A stretch of DNA of 64,000 nt. Source: Sesamum alatum (taxonomy: Eukaryota; Streptophyta; Magnoliopsida; Lamiales; Pedaliaceae). The DNA lies in contig JACGWO010000002.1 in NCBI GenBank assembly GCA_034509735.1, positions 49,907,115-49,971,114 on the forward strand. The letters run 5' to 3'. Under the pieces are notes generated by a model. That model saw only the letters and a list, made by a program, of their open reading frames with translations, did not search any database and was not told the DNA's origin. Position 1 is the stretch's first letter. Every line of letters begins with the position of its first letter. The translations under genes were made by a program, and so were the position numbers. Of the stretch, positions 1-11,299 are shown in pieces.

Positions 1-2
1 CA

Positions 3-683
3 TTCGACTTTGCTCCTGCTGGAGTGGTTAAGCTCCATCTGGATGCACCTGATGAGCACTTCATGGACTATATCTCGGGTTTTGATGTGATTGTCCTCTC
101 CTCTGGCCACTGGTTCGCCAAGCAGTCGGTTTATATACTGAACAACGAGATTGTAGGAGGACAGCTGTGGTGGCCAGACAAATCCAGAAAAAAGAAGATT
201 GACAGCATCGAAGCTTTTGGAGTATCTGTTGAAACAGCTCTTACGGCCATGGGCACGCATACAAACTACACTGGTCTTACCATCGTCCGTAGCTTTTCAC
301 CTGATCATTATGAGGGCGGAGCCTGGAATACTGGAGGATCTTGCACTGGGAAGGTTCAGCCTGCCTCGGAAGGTGAATTAGTTGATAATGAGTTTACCAA
401 TATAATGCATGAGAAGCAGGTGACGGGGTTTAACCGTGCAATAAAGAAAAAGACTAACAAATCCAAAATGAAATTGATGGATATAACACGAGCCTTTTCA
501 TATCGCCATGATGGGCATCCAGGTCCATATCGAAGTCCAGATCCGAATAAGAAAACTACCCGAGGCCCAGATGGTAGGCCCCCGCCACAGGATTGCTTGC
601 ACTGGTGCATGCCAGGTCCAGTCGATACATGGAATGAGCTGGTATTTGACATTATAAGAAGAGAATTCGATGATAGACAATAA
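3..683 (+). CDS. YLS7/trichome-birefringence-like (TBL) protein, 3' part
   Basis: C-terminal 226 residues of a PC-esterase/TBL family protein; the N-terminal part, including the family GDS motif, lies outside the window. The open frame runs from base 3 to TAA at 681-683 without an intron. The family hallmark is visible near the end: DCLHWCMPGPVDTWN, containing the catalytic DxxH (Asp-Cys-Leu-His). Other recognisable blocks are FDVIVLSSGHWF, MHEKQVTGFNRA and YRHDGHPGPYR, which I recognise from the YLS7/TBL16-17 branch. Family members are Golgi type-II membrane proteins that O-acetylate cell-wall polysaccharides; the substrate of this branch is not evident from sequence. Start codon and upstream exons cannot be seen. 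An alternative TBL assignment within the same branch is possible. Confidence 0.9.
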   Translation, partial: FDFAPAGVVKLHLDAPDEHFMDYISGFDVIVLSSGHWFAKQSVYILNNEIVGGQLWWPDKSRKKKIDSIEAFGVSVETALTAMGTHTNYTGLTIVRSFSPDHYEGGAWNTGGSCTGKVQPASEGELVDNEFTNIMHEKQVTGFNRAIKKKTNKSKMKLMDITRAFSYRHDGHPGPYRSPDPNKKTTRGPDGRPPPQDCLHWCMPGPVDTWNELVFDIIRREFDDRQ

Positions 684-970
684 TTCTGTCTTGAGAGTTG
701 CTCATATTTGTTGTTAACTAGCAGCATTCTTGGTGTTTTGATAGAATAACTTTCTGATTTGTATTACTCTGCATTAGATAAGATATTGCAAGTATGGATA
801 AAATGAGGCTTACTAGGTTACCTTATACTTCCTTATCAGAGGGAAATCACTGTAACAGCACCCATTGTAATTGTAAGCTTACACTTGTCTTCAAATGTAA
901 CAACTGAATTCACCTTACTTTCTGTTACTTGCAACACTCCATAGGCATATGTTGTCTGAAGAGTAAACAC
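684..970. other. 3' flank of the TBL gene
   Basis: Probable 3' UTR and short intergenic spacer. No gene or repeat recognised before the TIR element at 974. Confidence 0.5.
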
Positions 971-973
971 TAT

Positions 974-1772
974 GGGCATGATTGGTATATAGGAATGGAA
1001 TTGAGTGGGAATGGAATGAAATTAGGAATGGAATAAAAGTTGGAATGGAATGGTTTTGGTATGCCATTCCTATGTTTGGTATACCAAAGGAATGGAAAAG
1101 GGAATTGAATCAAAACTTTCCAAATTACTCATTTATATATTTTCTAAATAATGAAACTTAAAAATTAAAATAAAAAACAACTAAGTTACGTCTCATTAAT
1201 GACATAAGAAATATTATTTTGAAATGTTAAATTAATTCTAAGTTTATAATATATATATATATATATATTGTTGGACGTTTTCATATATTTAAATTCTTTT
1301 AATAAATACTTATTATTTGGTAAATGCTTATACTTATAGTAATATTTGGTAAAATGCCTATAAAGATGTTAATAATTGTATTTATATTTAATAAAATATT
1401 TAAAAAATTATTTTTTTTATATTATATATTTTATAATTTGGTAACACGTATTTAAATATTTTATATTGATATTTATTTTATTTAATGTATTCAAAATAAT
1501 ATATAATTTTGTGGCTATAAATCTTGCAACTATAATTTTATTAAAAGTTATTCTAGAAATATATATATATATATAAAATAATCTATTCCCAATAAATTGG
1601 GAATAGCTAAAACCATGGGTGAGTGGGGGAATGCCTAATCCTATACTTATGGGAATGGGCATTCCCAAATGAATGGCTATTACTATTCCTAAATTATACC
1701 AAACATGTGTTTGGAATAAGATTAGGAATGTGCATTCCATTCCTAACTCATTCCCTCATACCAATCATACCC
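974..1772. mobile_element. TIR element (MITE-like, about 0.8 kb), GGAAT-rich arms
   Basis: The ends are inverted repeats: GGGCATGATTGGTAT at 974 and its imperfect complement ATACCAATCATACCC ending at 1772. The subterminal regions (990-1095 and 1575-1760) are rich in GGAAT/ATTCC and complement each other. The flanks carry a 3-base TAT (971-973 and 1773-1775), a possible target duplication. The interior is AT-rich with (AT)n runs near 1249 and 1560 and has no transposase. A 3-base duplication would suit a PIF/Harbinger-type origin, but the superfamily is inferred only. Confidence 0.6.
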
Positions 1773-1840
1773 TATAGGTTACTTCTTTTATTTGAGCCTT
1801 CTATGCTTATCAGCTACCTTGATATCTATATTCTACATAC

Positions 1841-2155
1841 GGGGCTGTAAATAAATCAAGTCGAGTTGAACATAATATTGTTCAAGCATGTTTGAGTTTT
1901 TGTCGAACTTTGAAACTTGTAATTGAGCTTGTTTTGATAATCGAGGTTGAACAATGTTTAATCAAGTTGGATACGAGTCGAGCTCAAATAATTATTATCT
2001 CTTTGTTGATTGAGCCAAACTCGAGCCAACTTTAAAACCTACCAAACATAAACCTGTATACAAGCTTGACTAGTTTAGTTCAATCAATAGAATTTAAATG
2101 AGTTTTTATCGATTAATCTCAAGTTGGGCACGAACTATTTAATTTATTTTACCAT
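1841..2155. repeat. Degenerate dispersed repeat (GGGCTGTAAATAAATCAAG type)
   Basis: Begins with a GGGCTGTAAAT head, followed by many degenerate copies of AA(G)TCGAGTT / GAGCTCGA-like words. This is the look of a common dispersed repeat in plant genomes (ends like GGGCTGTAAACGAGC). A truncated reverse-oriented relative lies near 45420-45535 and a short head near 58806. No coding capacity. Confidence 0.45.
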
Positions 2156-2199
2156 TGAAAGCATAAATTCCATGAAATGGAAGGGAATTCCTATCTGCT

Positions 2200-2667
2200 G
2201 TTTCAGAAGGTGCTAAGTGACAGCTGCTGCTGTGTGGTCAAATTTCTCAGACACTACCTGTACTAGGATGTCCAGGTCCATATAAATAACTACATACTCC
2301 CATAACACACATATATTTGATATTTTCCTCCAATTTTTCTAACTTATACGCGTATACCAGAAGTATTAATCAACTAAACTACGTCGGAGAATCCATCAAA
2401 GTATCCTTTTGACCTTCCCATTTTGTTCTTAAACATAATAAATTATACCAATTTTGAGTTGATATATATGTTAACCAAAAAACTCAAGTTGGATATACTA
2501 TAACATGAGCAGCACTTCTGGTCTTGATTCCAAAGATCATGTCTCCCACGTAAACTCAAGGCCATTTCACCAGTAACTATATATATACAAGGCCAAACAG
2601 GCTACTTCATATTCCAACCAAAATCCCCAAAAAAATTAAAAAAAAAAAGGAAAAAAAATCTCCAACC
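2200..2667 (+). promoter_or_regulatory. Pectinesterase promoter and 5' UTR
   Basis: AT-rich upstream region. A TATA-like TATATATATACAAG at about 2578-2591 lies 80 bases before the ATG, followed by an A-rich leader. No other regulatory site is supported. Confidence 0.4.
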
Positions 2668-4812
2668 ATGGCCACCATGAATCCCTACGGCAAGCTAGAT
2701 GAAGCTGAGCAAGAACGGCTTGCTGCACGTAGAAGGACACGGAGAAGAATCACAATCATCGGCATATCATCCATCTTTCTTGTGGCAGTGATAGTGGGAG
2801 CTGTGGTTGGAGCCTCTCAAACGAAAGCTAACAAATCCCGGGCCGACGATCAGTCCCCTTCCTCCGCCATCAAAGCTGTTTGCAGCGCCACATTGTATCC
2901 CGATTCGTGCTACAACAGCTTAGCTCCTGTAGTTAAGTCAGGCAGTGTCAAGCCTCAAGACCTGTACAGGCTATCGGTAGAAGTAGCACTGAATGAACTC
3001 TCCAAAGCCTCCAAGAATTTCGATGGTATAAAAAAGCTTAACATTACAGATCAAAGAACACTTGCAGCCATTGAAAGTTGCCAAGAACTGCTCAGTCTTG
3101 CACTGGACCATCTCAACAGTTCGCTCTCCGTAGAGGACTTGAAATTCTTGGAAGTGTTTGATGATCTGAGAACATGGTTGAGTTCTGCGGGGACTTATCA
3201 GCAGACCTGCATTGATGAACTTGAGTATGCATCAATTGGATTGAACACTTTCTTGAATGAAAACTTCAAGAATTCAACTGAGTACACTAGCAACAGTCTA
3301 GCAATAGTTACCACATTTGAGGAGTCTATTAGTTCATTGGGGGCCATCGGGAGACGTAGACGTTTGATGAGCGTTGGTGGGGCGCCCGAATGGCTGTCGT
3401 ATAACGAGAGGAAACTGCTGCAGACTCCAAGTTCAAGCATAAAGGCTGATGCAGTGGTGGCAAAGGATGGATCAGGAAAGTACAAGACAATAGGGGCTGC
3501 TCTTAAGGATGTTCCTGATAAGAGTAAGAAGAGGTTTGTTATCTATGTGAAGAAAGGAGTTTATGTGGAGAATGTGAGGATTGAGAGTTCAAAGTGGAAT
3601 GTGATGATGGTTGGTGATGGCAAGAATGCAACCATTGTTTCAGGAAGCCTTAATGTTATTGATGGAACTCCAACTTTCCAATCTGCAACATTTGGTAAGT
3701 TTAATTTGGTAATTTATGCTTTGAGTTCATGCCATCATGAATACACAAATACTTTATACTTTTTGAGTTCATGCCATCATGAATACACAAATACTTTATA
3801 CTTTTTATAAAAGTAGAATTACAGTTTTTGAGGTTGTAGTTATAATTACAAATACACCACTTATTAAGGGACAGAAGTTTGTACACCCCAAGGTACAGTA
3901 CACTAACACCCCTAAGAGAGTGTACCTGTAAGTTTTACAAAAGATAGAAAGTGTTTGTGTATTGAAACCTAATCTTAAGGGGTATCAATGTCATTTACCC
4001 TTAATCTATATTAAGAAGACGATATATGTCCCTCATATCACGTTAAAAATATTAAGATGTGATTTGATGATATGTCTATAGATATGTAGACTTTAAAGCT
4101 AATAATCAACCTTGTCTTCATCATTTGTGTAGCCGTGTTTGGCCAAGGATTCATCGCTCGGGACATAGGATTCCGCAACACAGCCGGTCCAGTCAAGCAC
4201 CAGGCCGTTGCCCTACTATCGACCGCCGATCTCTCGATCTTCTACCGATGCACCATGGATGCATTCCAAGATACCCTCTACGTTCACTCCAACCGTCAGT
4301 TCTATCGTGAGTGTGACATCTATGGCACGGTGGACTTCATTTTCGGAAACTCCGCAGTTGTCATCCAAAACTCCAACATCCTACCCAAGTTGCCCATGTT
4401 GGGCCAACAAAACACCATCACGGCCCAGGGCAAGTTCGACCCGAACCAAAAGACCGGGATATCGATCCAAAACTGCACCATTTGGGCCGGCGCTAACCTC
4501 ACCGGAGTGAGCACTTTCTTGGGCCGGCCCTGGAAGAATTACTCCACCACTGTTTACATAGAAAATGTGATGGGCAGTCTCATCGACCCAAAGGGCTGGC
4601 TCCCATGGGTCGGCACGTCGGCCCCGAACACTATCTTTTATGCTGAGTTTCAGAACTTGGGCCCGGGTGCAGTGACCAAGAATCGGGTCAATTGGAGTGG
4701 GCTGAAGCTCAATCTTACTACGGCCCAAGTTAAGAAGTTCACAGTTGGCCCATTTATTAAAGGGGATAAATGGATTCCTGAAACGGGTATTAATTACAAA
4801 TCGGGCCTTTAA
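2668..4812 (+). CDS. Pectinesterase/pectinesterase inhibitor (type-I PME, PME3-like)
   Basis: Two exons: 2668-3694 and 4133-4812; the intron 3695-4132 is GT-AG and splits an Ala codon. Product 568 residues, usual for type-I PMEs. Residues about 27-49 form an N-terminal membrane anchor after an Arg-rich stretch. Residues about 65-215 are the PMEI-like pro-region with conserved Cys. RRRRLM at 229-234 is the subtilase processing motif that separates pro-region from enzyme. The catalytic domain has GVYVE (exon 1), Gln366, Gln388, Asp389 (AFQDTLY), Asp410 (YGTVDFIFG) and Arg474 (LGRPWK), so the full active site is present. It demethylesterifies homogalacturonan in the cell wall. The N-terminus MNPYGKLDEAEQERL-AARRR resembles the PME3 group. 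The first ATG of two (ATGGCCACCATG) was chosen. Confidence 0.95.
3721..3804 (+). repeat. 42-bp tandem duplication in the PME intron
   Basis: Two near-perfect head-to-tail copies, 3721-3762 and 3763-3804, starting TTGAGTTCATGCCATCATGA. They lie just inside the 5' end of the intron and keep the exon-1 frame open for a while past the splice site. Confidence 0.9.
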
Positions 4813-5124
4813 ATTGAAGTTTTTGAATTTTCTCGTATTGTTTGGTTTTAATCTTCTGTTTTTTTTTCTTTTTCTTCCTTGTCTTTAATCCTTTGAATTT
4901 TTTGCCTAATTAATTATTTGTAATGGTATCAACTGATTTGTATCCGGATGATCATCCAATAATATTTCGTATGATATGGAAAATATGAGGTTTTTTTTGC
5001 ACGTGTAGTTTTGAATTTTAATTTATAAAATGTAGGGATAATTATTTTTACACTTCATAAATCACCCTTTTTTTTGTGTGCGTAAATTACAAAAATTATC
5101 TATAACAACTAAAAAGCAGGGGTA
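4813..5124. other. PME 3' flank
   Basis: T-rich 3' UTR and spacer; no gene seen. Confidence 0.5.
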
Positions 5125-5134
5125 GTTGTTGTAA

Positions 5135-5465
5135 GGGCAAAATGCTTTTTTGGTCCCGTAAGATTAGGACATTATTTGTTTTGATACCACAACTTAGGTA
5201 GGTGGCTGTTTTAGTCCTATAAAATACATTTTTCAGTGTTTTTTGTTTCATAAAAACACGTTGTCAGTTTTTTGGTTCCAAAAATGACATGATATTTTGG
5301 GACCAAAAGCACTGAAATTGGGATAAAAAAGCTGAAAAACGTGATATTTTGGGACCAAAAAAGCTGAAAAATGTGTTTTATGCGACTAAAATAGTCACCT
5401 ACCTAAGTTGTAGTACCAAAACAAATAATGCCCTAGTCTTATGGAACCAAAAAAGCATTTACCCC
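5135..5465. mobile_element. 331-bp MITE with 10-bp target duplication (Mutator-like)
   Basis: Long terminal inverted repeats (about 100 bases each): left end GGGCAAAATGCTTTTTTGGT, right end complementary to GGGGTAAATGCTTTTTTGGT. The arms share the block ACTTAGGTAGGTG / CACCTACCTAAGT. It is flanked by a perfect direct repeat GTTGTTGTAA at 5125-5134 and 5466-5475. The length of that duplication suits a Mutator-like (MULE) non-autonomous element. No ORF. Confidence 0.8.
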
Positions 5466-5487
5466 GTTGTTGTAATGTTGTTGACGT

Positions 5488-5574
5488 TTTTTGGGGTGTA
5501 TGTGTGAAAGCAAAGGTGGTTTCTGTAAATGATATTCACGTTTTTTATGGGGTGTATGTGTGAAAGCAAAAAAT
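5488..5574 (+). repeat. Short direct repeat between two MITEs
   Basis: The word GGGGTGTATGTGTGAAAGCAAA occurs twice, each copy preceded by CGTTTTTT, about 55 bases apart. Confidence 0.7.
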
Positions 5575-6042
5575 AGGAATAATTACACCGCCTTCCCCTG
5601 ATGTTTGATAATTATACGTGTGATGTTTATTTCTGTCTAACAAATAAATTCATCCGTTAGTCTAAATTAATTGAATTTATTGATATTAGCTAAAAAGTTG
5701 AGTGGAAATTCATTTTACTCACAATTGACTTATAATTAACATATTGTAGGTCAAACAAATATTTGATGACCAAACTATCCTTATATGTCTTTACACGCTA
5801 ATGCATGTGACGAGGTATATCATAACATTTATAAGGATGGTTTGGTCAGAAATTTGAAATAAGTCAGTAATAAGTCAATCATGGTAAATATGAATTGACA
5901 TTCAATTTTTTTGGCTAATATGAACAAATTTGATAAATTTTGACTAATGGAAGGAAAATCAAGGATATAGATGTAATTTTCAAACTATAGAGGGTTTACA
6001 TATAATTACACGAAATCTCGGGAAGGACAATATAATTATCCC
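5575..6042. mobile_element. 468-bp inverted-repeat MITE (GGGATAATTACA family)
   Basis: Nearly the whole element folds on itself. The left end AGGAATAATTACACCGCCTT pairs with the right end TATAATTATCCC; the centre carries CAAACTATCCTTATA and its partner TATAAGGATGGTTTGGTCA. Related copies are at 62662-63201 (complete) and 11888-12175 (5' half only). Shared internal words are CTAACAAATAAATTC and a GTCAAAATT block. No coding capacity. Confidence 0.7.
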
Positions 6043-6219
6043 AAAAATTTAACAAAGCAAAAGTATAAATATTTTTATGTTGTATTTGCATTGATGGATT
6101 AGGATAAAAGAATTTTAAATTCATCAAACTTGTTCCGATAAATTCATGCCACAAAGTATTTTAAATTACTGATTTTTTTAATATCAAAAGGAGACAATTA
6201 CAAATAATCAAATTAATAA

Positions 6220-6355
6220 TATCACGTAAACTAACACCTAGCTATTACAACAATATCCTTACCTACTATACAATCGAAATAACGTCAACTCACACAGGAG
6301 TTCAAACTCATGACCTTTAAAATCATGGGGCCTTAATTTCGCCAACTAAATTAGA
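6220..6355. repeat. Dispersed repeat, unclassified
   Basis: Homologous to 57810-57975; the best block is ACTCATGACCTTTAAAATYATGGG. The word GTTCAAACTC resembles a Pol III B box, so a SINE relic is possible, but no A box is clear. Confidence 0.45.
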
Positions 6356-6539
6356 CATTTTTTTGTATCGGTTATAATTGATTTTAATTAGAATCCAGTG
6401 GAGTCGTGGACTTGGAAGAAATTCGTGGCAAAATTACGATTTACCTGTTATCCACCGTGGGTAACAGTCAGTAAAGACAAGAAACTCTTTTAAAAGTTAA
6501 AACCCTGACTTTTTCTCCCTTCAAAATTCGAAAAACCTC

Positions 6540-6760
6540 GTCATCTTCTCGTGCTTTAACGGTCGAATTCTCAAACTCCTTCTCCCTAGTTTCTCTCTTC
6601 TAGCTTTTCATCGCAACCCCACGCTGCGCGAATTCTCATTCATTCTCTTCTCGATTCAATCTCACATGTTAATTATTTTACGACTCAGTGTAACTGAGAA
6701 AGATTTGTTATCGCCTTTGATTTCCAGTTCCAGGTACCGCTCGCGATCTACGTCTGATTT
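6540..6760 (+). promoter_or_regulatory. MAP65 promoter/5' UTR with an MSA-like motif
   Basis: TTTAACGGTCGA with the AACGG core at 6558-6562 matches the plant mitosis-specific activator (MSA) element bound by MYB3R factors. It sits in the pyrimidine-rich region that is probably the transcription start or leader. The 700 bases from here to the ATG most likely hold a 5' UTR intron: candidate donor CCAG|GTACCG near 6735, acceptor near 7420. Splicing is inferred. Confidence 0.4.
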
Positions 6761-7444
6761 CGTTGATCTTCTGTATTCTTTTCGTCTATGTTTTCTCTTA
6801 TTTGGTTTGAGAAGAATTGGCTCAAAATTGTGTAGATAAAAGGTATACATCATTTGCAAAAATGAGTTTCCCAAAGGAAATAAAAAGAATATGATAAGTA
6901 AGGATGAGGAAATGATCATTCTTATTGTGAATTTGTCAGTTTCAAGTTATGGGTTTTATGAATTTTGTGATATAAGGAAAATCTTTGAGTTTGTGGGCGT
7001 TTGATTGATTAATTGTTCATGAAATTTTGTGTTTTGCTGGGCTTTGATTGTCTGAAATAGATCATTTACTCACTTAATGTTGCAAAACTATTGTTGCGCT
7101 ATTAGCCAATTTGGTGAATGTTTGTTCATAATTCAAGAATGATAAATTTTGTGTAACGTATATGTGTGTATACATATATATATCAGAAGCTGGTTTCTCT
7201 GCTCCTGAACTGATAGAAGAATGTTGTTGTTTTTGTTTTCTTTTTTTGACCCTTTCTTCATTTCTTCAAAATTAATGCATGGAGTTTTACAATGGGTACT
7301 AACACGATTACAACAAGAAGTAGGAAATGGAAAGAGCTGTAATCTTTGTTACCAATGGAACTACTAAATATAGAATGTCTTATTGCCAAATATATATCTA
7401 GCTAAAATATTGTACAGTCTTCAAAAGTTGGAGATCTGATTAGA

Positions 7445-10400
7445 ATGGCTTCTATGGACAGGTATAGTTACTTTAAGATGCCTACAGGTGCAGGCAATCT
7501 GCTTTCACGGATAGAAACGACATGTGGAGGTCTTCTCTATGAATTACAGGTTTCATACATAGCTTTCAATTTCAAGTTACTTATATTTGTCTTTAGCACT
7601 CTACTTTTTCCTATTCACCATTTGAATACAAAATATTGATATTCTTGTCCTTCCCTTGCTTAGCCAATTTTTATATACGTTATTACCAGTAGCAGACTAG
7701 TAATCATTTTCATTTATGTTCTGTTTCTACGTCTATCAGATAATTTGGGATGAGGTTGGGGAATCTGATGCTGAAAGGGACCGAATGTTACTTGAACTTG
7801 AACAAGAATGTTTAGAAGTCTACACAAGAAAAGTGGATCAGGCTAACAGGTATAGAGTTCAGCTGAGGCAGGCAATTGCTGATGCTGAAGCAGAGCTTGC
7901 TGACATCTGTTCAGCAATGGGAGAGCGACCAGTGCACATTAGGCAGGTCAGGCTTGGGTCCGAAGAACAATGTCTTCACTGAATTGGTTCTTATACGGTT
8001 TGTTTGATGATTAATGTGGCAATGCATTAACTTAGATTTGTATTACAACTTTAATAAGCCTCAAGTGATCATTAGTGTCAAAGCCATCTATAGCTTTTAC
8101 TGATTTTGGCAGTTCTATACACCCGAAAACATATTAACATAAACTATTTACTATTGTGAACTGTAAACAGCATTTACTGAAAAATGAACTCTAAGGATTA
8201 TGAGATATCAAATATGCTTTGACAAATATTAGAGACAAAAGAAAAACATATAAAAGGAAAAGAAAATGCAGAAACTTCCATTCGGGATATTCAGGTAACC
8301 AACTCAATGGTCTTTGCTCGTGCAGTCTGATAAAAACTGTGGAAGCTTGAAGGCTGAACTCAGAGCTATCCTTCCACAAATAGAGGAGATGAGGAACAGA
8401 AGAATTGACAGGAAGAATCAATTTATCAAGGTCCTAGAAGAGATACATAGCATTAAGACTGAAATCTATAGGTCAGATGGGTTTGCTTTAAATGGCCCTG
8501 CAGTTGATGAAGCTGATTTGTCTTTGAAGAAACTCGAAGAGTTGTACAGAGAGATGCAGGCACTCCAAAGCGAAAAGGTTATATTCTCTCTTTTGCATTA
8601 TCATTTTATTCTTGATAAATATTGTATAATTCTCCTGTGATACATTTCCCTGAATGGTCTTTGTGTGTAGAGTGAACGTCTGAAGCTGGTACTTGACCGC
8701 ATGAAGTATTTGGACTCACTGTGCATAGTGCTTGGTTTGGATTTCAAGAAAATTGTCAGTGAGATTCATCCGAGTTTAGCTGAAGCTGCAGGTTCCAAAA
8801 ATATTAGTAACAGTACCATAGAGCAGTTGGGGACTGCTATACAGAACCTGAGAGAGCTTAAAATACAACGAATGCAACAGGCATGCATTTCTAGATTATG
8901 CTTTGTTACTGTGAATTTACTATTCTTTCAGTAAGACAAGTTTGATGACTGTTAATGTTGGCAGTTACAAGATCTTACGACTTCATTATTGGAGCTTTGG
9001 GACTTGATGGACACACCAATTGAAGAGCAACAGACATTTCAGAAAGTTACTTGTCATCTAGCTGCTTCAGAAGATGAGATGACAGAGCCTGATATTCTTT
9101 CTCTCAACTATATTAATTATGTGAGTCAAACATCTCTCTGAGGGAAATAGGTTATATTATAATCCATGGTGGCTACACCTGGCTTGATTCTGTGGTTGAA
9201 AATTAAATATATATGGAGTTGGTGTTGAAGCAATCCCTATTATTTATCTTCCAGGTCAAGGCAGAAGTTTCCCGGCTTGAAGAGCTGAAAGAAAGCAAAA
9301 TGAAGGAACTTATTTTGAAAAAGAAGGCAGAGCTAGAAGTTATTTGTAGGAAGACACATCTTATTCCAGATTCAGATAGTGCAATGGAAATAGCTATAGA
9401 TGCTATTGACTCTGGTATCTAACTGTGTACAAAATAATGATCAGTTTCTTTCCTTCAACATCCATTCTAATTTTAATTTCTGTGTTTTTGATTGATCAAA
9501 GGAGCTGTTGATGCTACTTATGTGCTTGAACAAATTGAGCTTCAAATAGCTAGAGTTAAAGAGGAGACTCTCTGCAGGAAAGAAATCCTTGAAAAGGTTG
9601 AGAAGTGGATGGCTGCATGCGACGAGGAAAGCTGGCTTGAGGAGTACAATAGGGTTTGGTTCCTTCAACTCACTTTTAGATACGTGTTCTGAACATAGAA
9701 TTACTCAAAATAAATTATCTGTCCCTGTAGGATGACAATCGCTATAATGCTGGCAGAGGTGCTCATGTTATTCTAAAACGTGCAGAAAAAGCTCGTGCAT
9801 TGGTCAATAAACTTCCAGGTATTCATATTTGGTTCCTTTAGAAAGCATTCTTCTTGCAGTAGCTTAACAGGTGCAGTCTTACTAGGTAAAGAAATGAGAC
9901 CCGAACATTTGATTTTGATACTGACTTTGTTACATTATTGTGCTAAAACAGCAATGGTGGGTGCATTGGCTTCAAAGGTTATAGTTTGGGAAAATGAGAA
10001 AGGAATAGCATTTACTTATGATGGAGTAAGTCCTACTGAGTTAAGTTGTTCTACCGATTCATCCCTTTTTATTTTCACAAGATAAACTAAGGTCTGTTTT
10101 CTTTCTCTATATCTAGGTTCGTCTTCTCTCTATGCTTGAACAATATATGGTTCTACGGCAAGAAAAAGAACAGGAGCGAAAACGGCAGAGGGTATAGACT
10201 TTTCTTATCTTGGATTTCTTGTTATATTAGCTTAAACTAAAACTAGCTCTCCGTTCTGTCTTGTTCTCTCTGAAATCTCCCCTTTTTGGTGTGCGCGCCT
10301 CTTTATTTTACTCCAGGATCAGAAGAAACTGCAAGGACAGTTACTAACAGAGCAGGAAGCTATTTATGGTTCAAAGCCAAGTCCTGTGAAGAACCAGAGT

Positions 10401-11299
10401 GTGAAGAAAAGACCTCGATCATCATGTGGTGGTGCAACCAATAGAGCGCTTTCACTTGGTGGACCTACTTTACAGACTCCCAAGCGGGAGATGCCTCCAT
10501 CTGCAAAAGCCACTCCCAACACACGAAACGCCAAGAAAAATGAGAGTATCAACAAATACCGTCTCAAGGATGATGGACTTGCAGCTCCCTCTTCAGGTAA
10601 AGGTTTCCTTGTCCTTCCTGTGTTGGAATTGTTTCTGATTAATTTTGAACAAGCTAAATGATGTGTTTAACATGCATAAGAAGATATGATGATTTTTTGG
10701 AATATCGGTGCATTAGGTGAGGGTTAGGATGCTAATGGGAAAGAGCAACGGAGCCAATTCCCAGACAGTAACGCAGTGCTTCCTCACTCTCATTATATTC
10801 CCATTTCTTGATTTGTGCAGGGAGGAGAGTTGTAGGCATGGCTGGTCTTCCTGCAAAACAGCAATCGCCCAACTTAGTAAACGCTCGACAACGAGAGTTG
10901 TCTGTGGTACGAAAGCCGTTCTCTCCCATTTCATTCACCAATTCATCAAAGACCAATGCCACAAATACATTGGAAGACCGGAACAAAAGACACAACAAGA
11001 CGTTGCACAAGACACCTACAACGAACAACAAGCCTTTCACCACTCCTCCCAAGACCATTTCCATTGCTGAACAAGAGAACAGAACGCCCCAAACAACGGG
11101 AATTTCTGTACCATCAACACCCTCAACAGCATCTCTCCCTGTGCAGACACCAACAACGCCGTCTCCTGTCCAAACAACAACAACACCAGTTCTTTCTACA
11201 AAGCAGACAGTTCACGAGGAGATCGAGTACTCGTTTGAGGAGAGGAGAGCTGGATTTGTGTTGCCTAGATCACGTCTAATGTCTGTGACACAAATTTAG
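7445..11299 (+). CDS. MAP65-3: 65-kDa microtubule-associated protein, MAP65-3/PLEIADE-like
   Basis: Twelve coding exons: 7445-7549, 7740-7946, 8326-8577, 8671-8880, 8965-9120, 9255-9414, 9502-9653, 9731-9818, 9952-10025, 10117-10191, 10317-10596, 10821-11299. Phases agree and the product is 745 residues. All introns are GT-AG except intron 4, which starts GC. Family signatures: [19 protein letters not shown] near the N-terminus, long coiled-coil exons, [13 protein letters not shown], and the microtubule-binding block [21 protein letters not shown]. The tail carries CDK-type sites (SPVK, TPKR, TPPK) and ends [20 protein letters not shown]65 proteins cross-link antiparallel microtubules; MAP65-3 acts at the phragmoplast midzone in cytokinesis. 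The YGSKPSP...SVKK tail and length favour MAP65-3 over MAP65-1, but the paralogue is an inference. Confidence 0.93.

Noticed and set aside
3695..3810. Open frame continuing past PME exon 1
   Set aside because: A GTAAGT donor at 3695 and exact phase with exon 2 restore TFAVFGQGF; the extension is intronic tandem repeat.
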